Of a stretch of DNA of 64,000 bases, positions 1 through 9,092 are shown piece by piece. This DNA is from Acidobacteriaceae bacterium. GTDB taxonomy: Bacteria; Acidobacteriota; Terriglobia; Terriglobales; Acidobacteriaceae. The stretch lies in assembly GCA_003131315.1 (NCBI GenBank), contig PKUV01000059.1, positions 1 to 64,000 on the forward strand. Direction: 5' to 3'. The translations under genes and the position numbers were made by a program. The stretch's first letter is position 1, and the number at the start of each line of letters is the position of its first letter. The notes beneath the pieces were generated by a model. It had not been told where the DNA came from and ran no database searches. It worked only from the letters and a program-made list of their open reading frames with translations.

Positions 1-450
1 AACTAATGGGACGATGCACTAGATCGTCCTGAAAAAACTGCTGAGGTCCTACGCTGGGGCTGGTATAACACAGGCGACATTGCTGCGATGGACGAGGATG
101 GGTTCGTCCGCATCACTGATCGCATGAGCCGGTTCAGCAAGATTGGCGGAGAAATGGTTCCTCATATCAAGGTCGAGGACAAGCTCCACGAAATAAGCGG
201 CGCAACCGAACAGATCTTCGCCGTAACGGCTGTGCCCGACGACAAGAAAGGCGAACGCCTGATCGTGTTGCACACCTTGCCAGAAGACAAATTGCAGGGA
301 TGCCTCGCCCAACTGAGCGAATCAGACCTTCCGCCACTTTGGAAGCCGCGGTCCGATCAATTCGTGCACGTGGAATCGTTGCCATACCTTGGCACTGGAA
401 AGCTCGATCTGCGGCGCTTGAAAGAAATCGCGGCGGGAGCCTCGGCATGA
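1..450 (+). CDS. C-terminal part of an AMP-forming acyl-ACP/acyl-CoA synthetase (Aas-like), 5' end outside the window
   Basis: The reading frame from about base 19 encodes the C-terminal subdomain of the adenylate-forming (ANL) superfamily. The A8 signature reads GWYNTGDIAAMDEDGFVRIT, followed by a hinge (TDRMSRFSKIGGEMV) and a near-terminal catalytic-type lysine in YLGTGKLDLRRL. The family activates fatty acids with ATP to acyl-adenylate and then to a thioester; GGEMV and the compact C-terminus fit the acyl-ACP synthetase half of Aas-type enzymes. In bases 3-17 the homologous frame is one base out of register (LMGRC, then LDRPEKT in the next frame) and the downstream frame has a TAA at 4-6. 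One extra base near 18 would explain this: either an edge sequencing error or a real frameshift. Substrate is not determinable. Confidence 0.75.
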
Positions 451-546
451 GCGGAGCTGCAACTCAGGATGAAGTTGCCAATGATTACCGGCGAGATCGT
501 AGCACAGAATTCGTTTCGCTTTCAGCCCCCGCACTCGCACCTCCAC

Positions 547-584
547 AAAAGAAAATCGGGCAGATCAGGATACCTGTCTGCCCG
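547..584 (-). terminator. Rho-independent terminator of the alpha-galactosidase gene
   Basis: On the minus strand an inverted repeat (CGGGCAGA ... TCTGCCCG, arms 557-564 and 577-584, with a further inner CAGG/CCTG pairing) is followed by a T-rich tail that reads as AAAAGAAAA at 547-555 on the plus strand. It lies about 38 bases past the stop codon at 622, where a terminator is expected. No T tract follows in the plus direction, so it should act on minus-strand transcripts only. Confidence 0.7.
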
Positions 585-621
585 CGATCCCGCCATCCTC
601 ACCGAACTTACCCACCAAACA

Positions 622-2877
622 TTACGGCTGCGAACTGACCTCCAGCAGCAGGTGATCCTTGAACTCCGCCGCCAGTTTCGCCACACCGTTGGCCGCCGCG
701 TCCACCGTGCCGAGTTCTTTGGCCTCGCTGTAGTCACTCACCCGATACTTCCCGGGCTTCAATCCGCGCAGTTCGACTTCGCCTTCCCAGCCTGCCGTCG
801 ATGCGAAAAACGCGTAGTACATTTTGCCGTCTTTCGCGATCGCATATCCCTCGGGCGCGTCGTAGCCGGTCACATAAAGGTCCCTGAACTCGCCCTTCGA
901 AAGCATCTTCTCGTTGTACAACCCGATCCACTTCTTCCAGCGCTCTTCTTTCGCAGCGGTCAGATTGACGTCCTTGAATTTTGGACCGGGATCAGGCCAG
1001 ACGAACTTTGTCCCCACCACGCCTCCGGCTCCAATCGTGGAAGCGAAATCATCGCCATGTTCTTTCCAGTCTTTCCCCACTTTGGTCATTGCAGACAGTT
1101 CGACGTGATCGCCGTAGACCGCAGATTCGGGCCCAAGCAAAGCCTTATACATTTTGATCCGCCGCCGCACCTGCACCGCCCCCACCGGATCGGCGGTCAC
1201 CGCCTGGTCCATAAACGGCAACCAGGCCAGCGATGGCGGCGTGCCGCAGGGACAGCTCTGGGTCACGCTCTGCGGCTTCAGCGCGCGCGTCGTCTGGAAG
1301 ATTTCCTTGTAGACATCCCCCATCGCATTCACCGAATCCTGCGGCGACTTGTGATGGTGCGCCGGGTTGTAGCAGGCCGGAACGCTGTAGATGTTGTCCA
1401 GCTTGCTGCCGTCGAATCCCCAGTCGCGAATGAATTTTTCCGTCAGCTGCTTATGATACGCCCGCACCTCCGGCACCGCCGGACAGAGCGCGGCCAGACC
1501 ACGTGTGATGTGAGCGTGCTTGCCACTCTTGTCGAGAATCAGCCAGTCGGGATGATCCTGAACAACCTTCGAGACAACGTACTTGTGGGATTCCCACCGC
1601 CCCTCGCCATCTTCCACGCCGAGCGGCAGCCACCAGATCTGCGCCAGCATGCCTTCCTTATGGAAATCATCGGTCATCTTTTTGATGGAATCGCCGGGGA
1701 AAGTCTCGTTGCGCGGGTTCCAGTCGCCATAGGTGTCGAACCAGCGATCGTCGAGCGTCGCCCACTTGATGCCCATCTCCTTCAGCTTGGGAATTGTTCC
1801 GGTCATCTGCGCGGGCGTCACGTTGAACTCGTATCCCCAGCCGCACCAGCTCACGTTGTAGGCTTCGCTCGACGGCTTCGGCAGTTCCCAGCCTTCCTTC
1901 TGCAGCACGCTTGACCAGATCCGCAGCGGTTCATAGAAGTCGCCCGCAAAGACCGAGACGAAACTGCGCGGAGTGGAGTACGTCTCGCCCGGCTTCAGCG
2001 TGATGTTGGCGGCAAAGTCCACCTCGGCATTCACGCGTCCATCGATTCCCACTTTTGCCGGGATCGCGGCGGAAATCGGAATCGTCTCCACGTGCCCGAC
2101 CGCTTCGCCCATCTGGCGCGTCCAGAAAGCCACCACCGGAATCCCGCCACCATAGCCGCCTTTGACCATTTCTCCCATGACGTTTGGCTGGGAAAAAGTC
2201 GGCGTCAGCTTCACGACATCATCCTTTCCCCAGTCGTAGCTCGCGCCATGAAATGACCACATTTCCCACGGCTTTGCCTTCGCGTCGCCCAGCCGCGCGT
2301 TCAACCGGCGCCGCTGATTCACGCTTTTTTCGATTGTGACTTCGCTGGCGCCCGTGTTCTTGTATTCCACCGTGCTCAGCAAAATGTTCGGGAACTTGTC
2401 ATAGACTTCGAGCGCCAGCACGCGCTGCAAATCCGTCCCCGATGGCCCGAGCAGACGCGCCGGAATCTCCACCCGCTTCCCGGCTCCCATCTTCCCGATC
2501 GCTTCGTGCACCTGCGCCTGCTGGAAATCGAGAGTGAAATGCACATCCTTGCCCCCAACGCGCACAAAATCGCTGTCGGCGGGAGCGCCGACGTTGGGCT
2601 CGTCGAGCGAAAGCTTCTGCCCGTCTTTAAGCAAAGACGCCTGCACATAACCATCGGGCGTCACCTGAAACTCGGCCGCGCTCGTCGTCAGCACCACCGG
2701 CCCGCCCGCCTTAACCTCCACCTTGATCGCGGAAGGCTGGGTGGGCTCTGGCTTGGCGGTCGCAATCTTCAGCGACGACTTCAGAGGCGACTGCGGCAAC
2801 TTCGAGCAAGCCGTCAGCAGGAGTGTGAGACCGAGCGCCGTACAGACCAGCGCAGTCCTGTGTTTTCTTGCGATCAT
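622..2877 (-). CDS. Lipoprotein alpha-galactosidase-like glycoside hydrolase (clan GH-D, GH27/GH36 type)
   Basis: A 751-residue exported glycosidase. The start is ATG at 2877, just after an AAAGAGG ribosome site; the longer frame lacks a signal. The N-terminus (MIARKHRTALVCTALGL..LLTACSK) is a lipoprotein signal with lipobox LTAC, so it is probably membrane anchored. An N-terminal beta-sandwich half precedes a TIM barrel with WGYEFNV, GIKWATLDDRW, WWLPLGVEDGEG, GFDGSKLDN (the Asp after KL is the likely nucleophile), SCPCGTPP and TADPVGAVQ. Clan GH-D enzymes hydrolyse terminal alpha-galactosides. It is divergent from the TonB receptor at 3105 and closely similar to the protein at 15908-18148. 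Substrate linkage is not visible from sequence. Confidence 0.85.
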   Translation of the reverse strand: MIARKHRTALVCTALGLTLLLTACSKLPQSPLKSSLKIATAKPEPTQPSAIKVEVKAGGPVVLTTSAAEFQVTPDGYVQASLLKDGQKLSLDEPNVGAPADSDFVRVGGKDVHFTLDFQQAQVHEAIGKMGAGKRVEIPARLLGPSGTDLQRVLALEVYDKFPNILLSTVEYKNTGASEVTIEKSVNQRRRLNARLGDAKAKPWEMWSFHGASYDWGKDDVVKLTPTFSQPNVMGEMVKGGYGGGIPVVAFWTRQMGEAVGHVETIPISAAIPAKVGIDGRVNAEVDFAANITLKPGETYSTPRSFVSVFAGDFYEPLRIWSSVLQKEGWELPKPSSEAYNVSWCGWGYEFNVTPAQMTGTIPKLKEMGIKWATLDDRWFDTYGDWNPRNETFPGDSIKKMTDDFHKEGMLAQIWWLPLGVEDGEGRWESHKYVVSKVVQDHPDWLILDKSGKHAHITRGLAALCPAVPEVRAYHKQLTEKFIRDWGFDGSKLDNIYSVPACYNPAHHHKSPQDSVNAMGDVYKEIFQTTRALKPQSVTQSCPCGTPPSLAWLPFMDQAVTADPVGAVQVRRRIKMYKALLGPESAVYGDHVELSAMTKVGKDWKEHGDDFASTIGAGGVVGTKFVWPDPGPKFKDVNLTAAKEERWKKWIGLYNEKMLSKGEFRDLYVTGYDAPEGYAIAKDGKMYYAFFASTAGWEGEVELRGLKPGKYRVSDYSEAKELGTVDAAANGVAKLAAEFKDHLLLEVSSQP

Positions 2878-3104
2878 GAGTAACCTCTTTCTTTGATGTC
2901 CTACCATCCGTGGCTCCGCCAGCCTCTGCAACCGCGTTTCCGGCGGTTCGCCAAAATATCGCAGTTGACAAACGCTACCAAACGAAAGTAAAAGTAATGG
3001 TTCGTAATATTACACCGAAAGCTCGTAGTTCCAGCACCCGAATTTTCGCCTGGCTCAACCAGGCCGCTGGCGAACATTCGAGTTTAGCGCCCAGGAGCCT
3101 CGCC
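2878..3104. promoter_or_regulatory. Divergent promoter region between glycosidase and TonB receptor, with a 10-bp palindrome
   Basis: The 227-bp gap separates two outward-facing genes. A TTGACA box at 2965-2970 is followed at 18 bp by TAAAAG (2989-2994), a plausible plus-strand promoter for the receptor. Just downstream, GTAATATTAC at 3004-3013 is a perfect palindrome in a position suited to repressor binding. The controlling protein is unknown; one of the two DeoR-family regulators in the window is a candidate. Confidence 0.35.
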
Positions 3105-6100
3105 ATGTCCATCCTTGTCCGTCGTCTGCAAACTCTCTCGGCCCTCTTTCTTCTTATGGTCCTTACCGTCGCCACGCCGCTATGGGCGCAAAAAGATGCC
3201 GGAGCCATTGTAGGCCTGGTGCGCGATTCGAGCGGCGCGGTCGTCACCGGCGCGAAGGTCACCGTGACCGACGTGGAGCGTGGCATTCAGTCGACTTTCA
3301 CCACCAATGAGGCGGGGGAATATGTCGCCAGTCCGCTCCGGATCGGTCGCTACACTGTCACCGTCGAGAAGCAGGGATTCAAGAAGGAAGTTGCTGGCCC
3401 GGTGCAAGTGAACATCCAGGATCGCGTCGGCGTGGATCTGAAGCTTGAGGCGGGCGCGGCAACGGAAGTGGTCACGGTCACCGGCGAAAGTGCCCAACTC
3501 GAAACCGAGACCTCCGAACTTGGCCAGGTGGTGGACAGCCGGCGCATCAACGCGCTTCCCCTGAACGGGCGCAACTACGCCCAACTCGCGCTGCTCGGCA
3601 CTGGCGTCGCTCCCGCCGAGCCCGGATCGCGTGTCGAAACTACGTTCGGATTCAGCGCCGGCGGCGCGCGCTCGCTGCAAAACAACTTCCTGCTCGACGG
3701 CGTCGACAACAACGCGAATCTGGGCGACGTCCTCAACGGCTCCGCTTATGTGATCCAGCCTGCGGTGGACGCCATCGCCGAGTTCAAGGTCGAGACCAAT
3801 GCCTACAGCGCCGAATTCGGCCGCGGCAATGGCGCTATCATGAACGCCGTCATCAAGTCCGGTACGAACCAGCTTCACGGCGACGTGTGGGAATTTCTGC
3901 GCAACGAAAAAGTTGATGCTATCAACCCCTTCGACCAATTCGGGCAGCAGCCTTACAAGCAAAATCAGTTCGGGTTTACGCTGGGCGGACCCCTCGTCAA
4001 GAACAAGATGTTTCTTTTCGGGGACTACGAAGGCCTGCGCATTCGCCAGGGGCTGCCGCAGCTGTCCACGGTTCCTCCGCAAAACGAGATTAACGGTCAA
4101 GGAGATTTCTCCGCGCTCCTTTACAACACGCCCTCGGGCAATCCTACGTTTGCGCAGCAGATTGATCCGACTACCGGGCTCACAAACGGGATCACGGCCG
4201 TCGACTGCAACGGCAACCCGACATATTTGGGAGAGATCTTCAACTCGCGCCAGGCAAATTTTAACGCGGGAAATGCCAACGGATACTGCGGCGTCCCGAT
4301 CGGAGGCTACGCCTCCGGCGGACTGCCAACCAATATTCTCCCGGCTGGTATCGCATGCCCGCCCACGGGCCCGTGCATCAACCCGACGCTGGGGGCGAAT
4401 CTGGCTGCGCTGTTTCCCGCGCCCAATGCCCCTAAGTTCGGCCCCCAAGCCTTCCTTTCCGACCCCAAACGTACCGAAACGGAGAACAAGTTCGACACTC
4501 GCTTCGACTACACCCTCAGCCACAAAGACAATTTCTTCGCCCGTTTCAGCTACGGCAACGACAGTACTTTCCTGCCCTCGCCCTTCAGTAACTTTCTCGA
4601 CGGCGGCGGCTTTCAGGATGGCTACAGCCAAAACACGGCCGAGGGTCTGGCTGCCAGCGAGGTCCACAGTTTTAGCAACAACCTCATCAATGAAGTCCGC
4701 TTCGGCCTCAACCTTCTGCATTCTCACCGCTTCAATCTGAATTACAACGTTGACGTCTCGAAACAACTCGGCTTTCCAGGAGTTCCGTTTGGTCCCGAAC
4801 TCGGCGGTCTGCCTTCGATCGGCATCAGTAATGTCGCAGGCATTGGCGCCTCCGGATACCAGCCCTCCAAGGAACAGCAGCACAGCTACGTTTTTACCGA
4901 TAATCTGAGCTGGATCCACGGACGCCACGCCGCGAAGTTCGGCGCCGAACTGCGCTTCGAGCAGTTCACCATATACCAGCCGGCTCAGGCTCGAGGCAGC
5001 ATGAGCTTCGGCAACGAGTTCACCGACAATCCCGCCTCACCCGGATCCGGCGGCGAGGCCGTCGCCACCTTCCTGCTCGGCATTCCCGACGGAGGAAGCA
5101 TTACCAGCCTCCACAACGTCATCTATAACCGGCAGATTTACGCGGTCTATGGTCTCGACGACATCAAAGTAACTCCGCGCTTCACATTGAACCTGGGTTT
5201 GCGCTACGAACTCTTCACCACCATCAAGGAGGCGAACGCCCAGGCGGCCACCTTCGATTTCAACTCGCTCTCACTGATCGTTCCCAGCGGACAAAACGCT
5301 CAATTAACGCCCACCCTCGGCACCGAGCTCACCATGCAGCGCAACGGTTCCCGCGGACTCATCCGTCCCGACCTCAACAATTTCGCGCCCCGCATTGGCT
5401 TCTCTTACCAATTGAGCGACAAGCTCGTTCTCCGCAGCGGCTATGGCATCTTCTATGGCGGACAGGAAAACGGCCCATTCTCCAATCCCAGCCCCGGGTT
5501 CAATCCACCATTCTTTTCTTCACAGGTGTTCAACCCGCCGTGTAGCGTGCCTTTCGCAAATTCGAATTTTCCGGCCAGCGATTGCTCAATCTCGACCGCG
5601 AACTCCGGATTGCCGTTGAACGTCCTGGCGAATGGCTTTCCCGCGAACTCGCTCAGCGACCCAAATTCGCCCAGCCTATACTCCATCGACCCGCACCTGG
5701 TCACGCCCTACATGCAACAGTGGCACCTCGGTCTGGAGTACCAATTGCCCGCCAACACCGTTCTCGAAGTCTCCTACGCCGGCTCTCGCGGATTGAAGCT
5801 CTTCGCTTTCTACAACGGGAACCAGCCCACTCCCACCACGGATGCATCGGAGCCCAACGCGCCGCGGCGCCCCGCCCACAACAACAACTGGCCCGGCGCT
5901 AATGGCCCTTGCGATGCGAATCCCACGAATAACTACGCGGATGCTGCCAATTGCAACCCGGCGCTCGATACCGGTATCGCCACCTTCCGCTCGAATACGC
6001 AGTCCAACTACAACTCACTGCAGGTTCGCCTGGAGAAACGCTACTCTCATGGACTCCAGTACGAAGTGGCTTACACCTTTGCGCATGCTCTGGATAACGC

Positions 6101-6806
6101 CTCCAGCGCCAGCCTGGGATCGGTGAACAACGGAGATTTCCGCGACCAGACCAACCCCAACCTGGAATACAGCAATGCCGACTTCGACGTGCGCCACCGC
6201 CTCGTGTTCAGCTATACCTACGACTTGCCCTTCGGTCGTGGACGCATGTTGGCCAAGAACGCTTCCGGCTTCGTGAACCAGATTCTGGGCAACTGGCAAA
6301 TGAACGGCGTCTTTTCCGCCGCCACCGGCAATTACTACACCGCTACCGACACCTCCGGGGTTTCCAATTCCGAGTGCGGCGGTTTTGTCGGCTACAGTTG
6401 CACACGCCCCAACCTGGTCGGCAATCCCAACGCCAGCCCGTGCATCCCCGGAACGCTGTTCAACACCTGCGCCTTTGCGCACAACACGGCCCAGGGAACA
6501 TTCGGCAATGCCGGGCGCAACATCATCCAGGGCCCCGGATACAAGACCTGGGACACCGCTCTGGTCAAACAGTTTCCGATTTCTGAGCAAAAGCATTTCG
6601 AATTCCGCGCGGAAATCTTCAACGTGCTTAACCACGTGAACTATTTGTTTGGAAATTTTGGCGCGATCAGCGTCGAGCCCACGCCCGTGGAACTTGATCC
6701 GAATAACATCAATACTCTGGCTAACCCTCGGGCGAGCAACTTCGGATACCCCTTGGCTGCGCGCGCGCCGCGACAGATCCAGTTCGCGCTAAAGTTCTAT
6801 TTCTGA
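3105..6806 (+). CDS. Oar-like TonB-dependent outer-membrane receptor
   Basis: A 1233-residue outer-membrane receptor starting at ATG 3105 behind a CAGGAG ribosome site; the open frame extends upstream but that part has no signal peptide. A signal peptide (residues 1 to about 28, ending PLWAQ) is followed by a carboxypeptidase-regulatory-like beta-sandwich (about 30-110, VVGL/IVGLVRDSSGAVVTGA and TNEAGEYVASPL), a plug domain (LPLNGRNYAQLAL, FLLDGVDNNAN, EFGRGNGAIMNAVIKSGTN) and a long beta-barrel ending in FALKFYF with the terminal Phe typical of outer-membrane proteins. Such Acidobacteriota receptors are thought to import oligosaccharides or other nutrients with TonB energy. Divergence from a glycosidase lipoprotein supports sugar uptake. 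Confidence 0.88.
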   Translation: MSILVRRLQTLSALFLLMVLTVATPLWAQKDAGAIVGLVRDSSGAVVTGAKVTVTDVERGIQSTFTTNEAGEYVASPLRIGRYTVTVEKQGFKKEVAGPVQVNIQDRVGVDLKLEAGAATEVVTVTGESAQLETETSELGQVVDSRRINALPLNGRNYAQLALLGTGVAPAEPGSRVETTFGFSAGGARSLQNNFLLDGVDNNANLGDVLNGSAYVIQPAVDAIAEFKVETNAYSAEFGRGNGAIMNAVIKSGTNQLHGDVWEFLRNEKVDAINPFDQFGQQPYKQNQFGFTLGGPLVKNKMFLFGDYEGLRIRQGLPQLSTVPPQNEINGQGDFSALLYNTPSGNPTFAQQIDPTTGLTNGITAVDCNGNPTYLGEIFNSRQANFNAGNANGYCGVPIGGYASGGLPTNILPAGIACPPTGPCINPTLGANLAALFPAPNAPKFGPQAFLSDPKRTETENKFDTRFDYTLSHKDNFFARFSYGNDSTFLPSPFSNFLDGGGFQDGYSQNTAEGLAASEVHSFSNNLINEVRFGLNLLHSHRFNLNYNVDVSKQLGFPGVPFGPELGGLPSIGISNVAGIGASGYQPSKEQQHSYVFTDNLSWIHGRHAAKFGAELRFEQFTIYQPAQARGSMSFGNEFTDNPASPGSGGEAVATFLLGIPDGGSITSLHNVIYNRQIYAVYGLDDIKVTPRFTLNLGLRYELFTTIKEANAQAATFDFNSLSLIVPSGQNAQLTPTLGTELTMQRNGSRGLIRPDLNNFAPRIGFSYQLSDKLVLRSGYGIFYGGQENGPFSNPSPGFNPPFFSSQVFNPPCSVPFANSNFPASDCSISTANSGLPLNVLANGFPANSLSDPNSPSLYSIDPHLVTPYMQQWHLGLEYQLPANTVLEVSYAGSRGLKLFAFYNGNQPTPTTDASEPNAPRRPAHNNNWPGANGPCDANPTNNYADAANCNPALDTGIATFRSNTQSNYNSLQVRLEKRYSHGLQYEVAYTFAHALDNASSASLGSVNNGDFRDQTNPNLEYSNADFDVRHRLVFSYTYDLPFGRGRMLAKNASGFVNQILGNWQMNGVFSAATGNYYTATDTSGVSNSECGGFVGYSCTRPNLVGNPNASPCIPGTLFNTCAFAHNTAQGTFGNAGRNIIQGPGYKTWDTALVKQFPISEQKHFEFRAEIFNVLNHVNYLFGNFGAISVEPTPVELDPNNINTLANPRASNFGYPLAARAPRQIQFALKFYF

Positions 6807-7002
6807 TAAGAGGATTCGAAGAACTGGAGGGTATTTCATCTTCGGGCCAAAGCTGGGCTCGCTGTTCCCAGCCATTCAGACGATGCGACCGCAATCCCCT
6901 TGATTGGTTTCGACTTTGTTACGTTTTATTTCGAGATGTATATCGGGCTTGCGTTGGCCACTCGCTAGCGGCACGGAGAAGATTCCCGGAGGCAGGCCCG
7001 AC

Positions 7003-8208
7003 ATGATAAAGGGGATCGTAATGACAGCTCTGCTCCTGGCTTTCGTCTCTGGATCAGAGGGTTCTGCCCAACAAACCGGCATCGGCTACAAACCCGCCAC
7101 CGATGCCGACAGCAAGAAGACCATCCTGCTCAAGGACTTTCACCCCGAGCCCGCGCTTCATGCCGCAGCGCACGAAATCCGGCGCGCGAAGTTTCCCGTG
7201 ATCGACGTGCACACCCACACCAACGACGCCGTCGGCATCGGAGACCGAGTCGATCCCGAAGAAATGGTCGCCCGCATGGACCGCCTCAACATCAAGACCA
7301 TCGTCATCCTCACCGGCATGTGGGGCGACAAACTACAGACCATCATCGATGACATGGTCAAACCCTATCCCGGACGGTTCTTAGTGTTCACGCAGTTTGA
7401 CTGGTCCAAGATCAACGATCCGAATTTCAGCCAGCTCATGGTGCGCCAGATCGACGATTCCGTTGCCCGCGGCGCGCGCGGGCTGAAAGTTTTGAAAGAA
7501 CTCGGCCTCGGCGTACGCGATGCGAGCGGCAAGCTGATCCCGATTGACGATCCGCGCCTCGACCCGGCATGGGAAGAATGCGGGAGGCTTGGCATCCCCG
7601 TGTTTATTCACGTGGCTGATCCGGAAGCATTTTTTCACCGCATCGACGCTCGCAACGAGCGCTACGAAGAGCTCATCGATCATCCGGATTGGAGCTTCTA
7701 CGGCCCGCAGTTCCCTTCCCTGCAAGAGTTGCTCGCCGAGCGCGATCGAGTGTTCGCCAAGCATCCGCATACCACGTTCGTCGCTCTGCATTTTGGCAAC
7801 TGGCCGGAGAGCCTGGATTTCGTCGAACAAACGCTGCAGAAGTTTCCGAACGTCATGATCGAAACCGGCGCGCGCGAAGGTGAACTCGGACGCCAGCCGC
7901 GTCGGACACGCGAAATCTTCATGAAGTATTCCGACCGCATCATGTTCGGCACCGATGAAGGCGCGGGAGAGGCAATGTACCAGAACTATTTCCGCTGGTT
8001 CGAGACCGAGGACGAATACTTCCCTTACGCGCAATATCCGCTGCAAGGGCGCTGGATGATTTACGGCCTGGGTCTGCCCGATGACGTGCTGGAAAAGGTA
8101 TACCACCGCAACGCGGAGGCGCTGTTTGCGCGGCTCAAGGGTGCGAAACAGGGCGCTGGGCGAGGCATTTCGGGCGAAACAACCGCCGGGATGCGCGCCG
8201 CTAAATAG
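7003..8208 (+). CDS. Secreted amidohydrolase-family protein (amidohydrolase_2 type)
   Basis: About 401 residues. ATG 7003 has GGAGG ten bases upstream; ATG 7021, behind AAAGGGG, is the alternative. The N-terminus (MIKGIVMTALLLAFVSGSEG) is a probable signal peptide. The metal-binding HxH motif is present in VIDVHTHTNDAV, and later His/Asp-containing segments (FIHVADPEAFF, VALHFGNWP, IMFGTDEGAGEAM) follow the strand order of a metal-dependent TIM-barrel hydrolase or decarboxylase of the COG2159 type. It stands between the TonB receptor and the DeoR regulator, all on the plus strand, so a role in processing a sugar-derived or lactone-like compound is possible. Substrate is unknown. Confidence 0.75.
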   Translation: MIKGIVMTALLLAFVSGSEGSAQQTGIGYKPATDADSKKTILLKDFHPEPALHAAAHEIRRAKFPVIDVHTHTNDAVGIGDRVDPEEMVARMDRLNIKTIVILTGMWGDKLQTIIDDMVKPYPGRFLVFTQFDWSKINDPNFSQLMVRQIDDSVARGARGLKVLKELGLGVRDASGKLIPIDDPRLDPAWEECGRLGIPVFIHVADPEAFFHRIDARNERYEELIDHPDWSFYGPQFPSLQELLAERDRVFAKHPHTTFVALHFGNWPESLDFVEQTLQKFPNVMIETGAREGELGRQPRRTREIFMKYSDRIMFGTDEGAGEAMYQNYFRWFETEDEYFPYAQYPLQGRWMIYGLGLPDDVLEKVYHRNAEALFARLKGAKQGAGRGISGETTAGMRAAK

Positions 8209-8234
8209 CCCTTGACAATTCCCGCGGCCATCGA

Positions 8235-8264
8235 CGAAAGTTACTATTCGAAACAAATCGAAAC
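8235..8264 (+). promoter_or_regulatory. Putative DeoR-family operator: three CGAAA direct repeats before the regulator's start
   Basis: CGAAAG (8235-8240), CGAAAC (8249-8254) and CGAAAC (8259-8264) lie immediately before the start codon at 8268. DeoR-family sugar regulators such as AgaR and UlaR are known to bind direct repeats with a TTTCG/CGAAA core. The position suggests autoregulation. The assignment is inferred from family behaviour, and two of the spacings (14 and 10 bp) are unequal. Confidence 0.4.
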
Positions 8265-8267
8265 ATC

Positions 8268-9044
8268 ATGCCTTCGAACGGTCTACTTAACGAAGAACGC
8301 CGCCGTGAAATCCTTGCGGTCCTGCACCGCGATGGACGCGTGCTCGTCAAAGACCTCGCCCGGCATTTCCGTATTTCGCAGATCACGATCCGTAAAGACC
8401 TGGAGTTCCTCGACGGACAGGGCGTCATCCAGCGCACCCACGGCGGCGCGCTGCCCGTGCAAGCCGGGGCCCTGCTCGATCCAACGCTGCGCGAGAAAGA
8501 GAAGCTCCACCGCAAGCAGAAAACGCAGATTGCCCGCGCCGCAGTCCGCCTGGTGGAAGAAGGGCAGTCCGTGTTGCTCGATTCCGGAACGACGACGACG
8601 GCCATTGCGCGCGCCCTGAAAGGCAAGGCGCGGCTCACCGTGATCACCAACGCGATCAACATCGCGGCGGAGTTGGCTGGCACGCACATTGAAGTGATCC
8701 TGACCGGAGGCACGCTGCGCAAAAACTCGTTTTCCCTGGTCGGTCCCCTGGCCGAGCGAACTCTGCGCCAACTCAGCGCCGACATCTTGTTCCTGGGCGT
8801 CGATGGCTTCGACACCAAGGCCGGGCTTTTCACTCCGAATTTGTTGGAGTCCGAAGTGAACCGGGCTATGGTCGAAATTTCCCGCAGGACGATAGCGGTT
8901 TGCGACTCGAGTAAGTTCGGCCGTCGCAGCCTGTGCAACATCACGCCGGTCTCGGCGGTCCATCAAGTGATTACCGACAAGGAGATACCGAAGGCAGATT
9001 TGCACGCGCTGAAAGAGGCAGGAGTGAAGGTCACGCTGGTGTAG
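8268..9044 (+). CDS. DeoR/GlpR-family sugar-responsive transcriptional regulator
   Basis: 258 residues with the standard DeoR layout. An N-terminal winged helix-turn-helix (LLNEERRREILAVLHRDGRV, FRISQITIRKDLEFLDGQG, then the wing RTHGGAL) is followed by a sugar-phosphate sensor domain with VLLDSGTTTTAIARAL, TVITNAINIAAEL, VILTGGTLRKNSFSLVGPLAE and CDSSKFGRRSL. Family members repress sugar-catabolic genes and are released by a phosphorylated sugar. There is no clear ribosome site before ATG 8268, where repeated CGAAA boxes sit. It heads a run with a SIS isomerase and a PfkB kinase, whose phosphosugar is the probable effector. Confidence 0.88.
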   Translation: MPSNGLLNEERRREILAVLHRDGRVLVKDLARHFRISQITIRKDLEFLDGQGVIQRTHGGALPVQAGALLDPTLREKEKLHRKQKTQIARAAVRLVEEGQSVLLDSGTTTTAIARALKGKARLTVITNAINIAAELAGTHIEVILTGGTLRKNSFSLVGPLAERTLRQLSADILFLGVDGFDTKAGLFTPNLLESEVNRAMVEISRRTIAVCDSSKFGRRSLCNITPVSAVHQVITDKEIPKADLHALKEAGVKVTLV

Positions 9045-9092
9045 GCGGAACAATCGTAGAGCTTAGAACTAGTTCGGAGTTGAACAGACCCC

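Noticed and set aside
469-1914. Plus-strand 481-codon open frame
   Set aside because: It is antisense to the GH-D glycosidase, rich in Arg/His from reversed GC-rich codons, and has no recognisable domain.
3180-4928. Minus-strand 582-codon open frame
   Set aside because: Antisense to the TonB receptor; the composition is typical of a shadow frame in GC-rich DNA.
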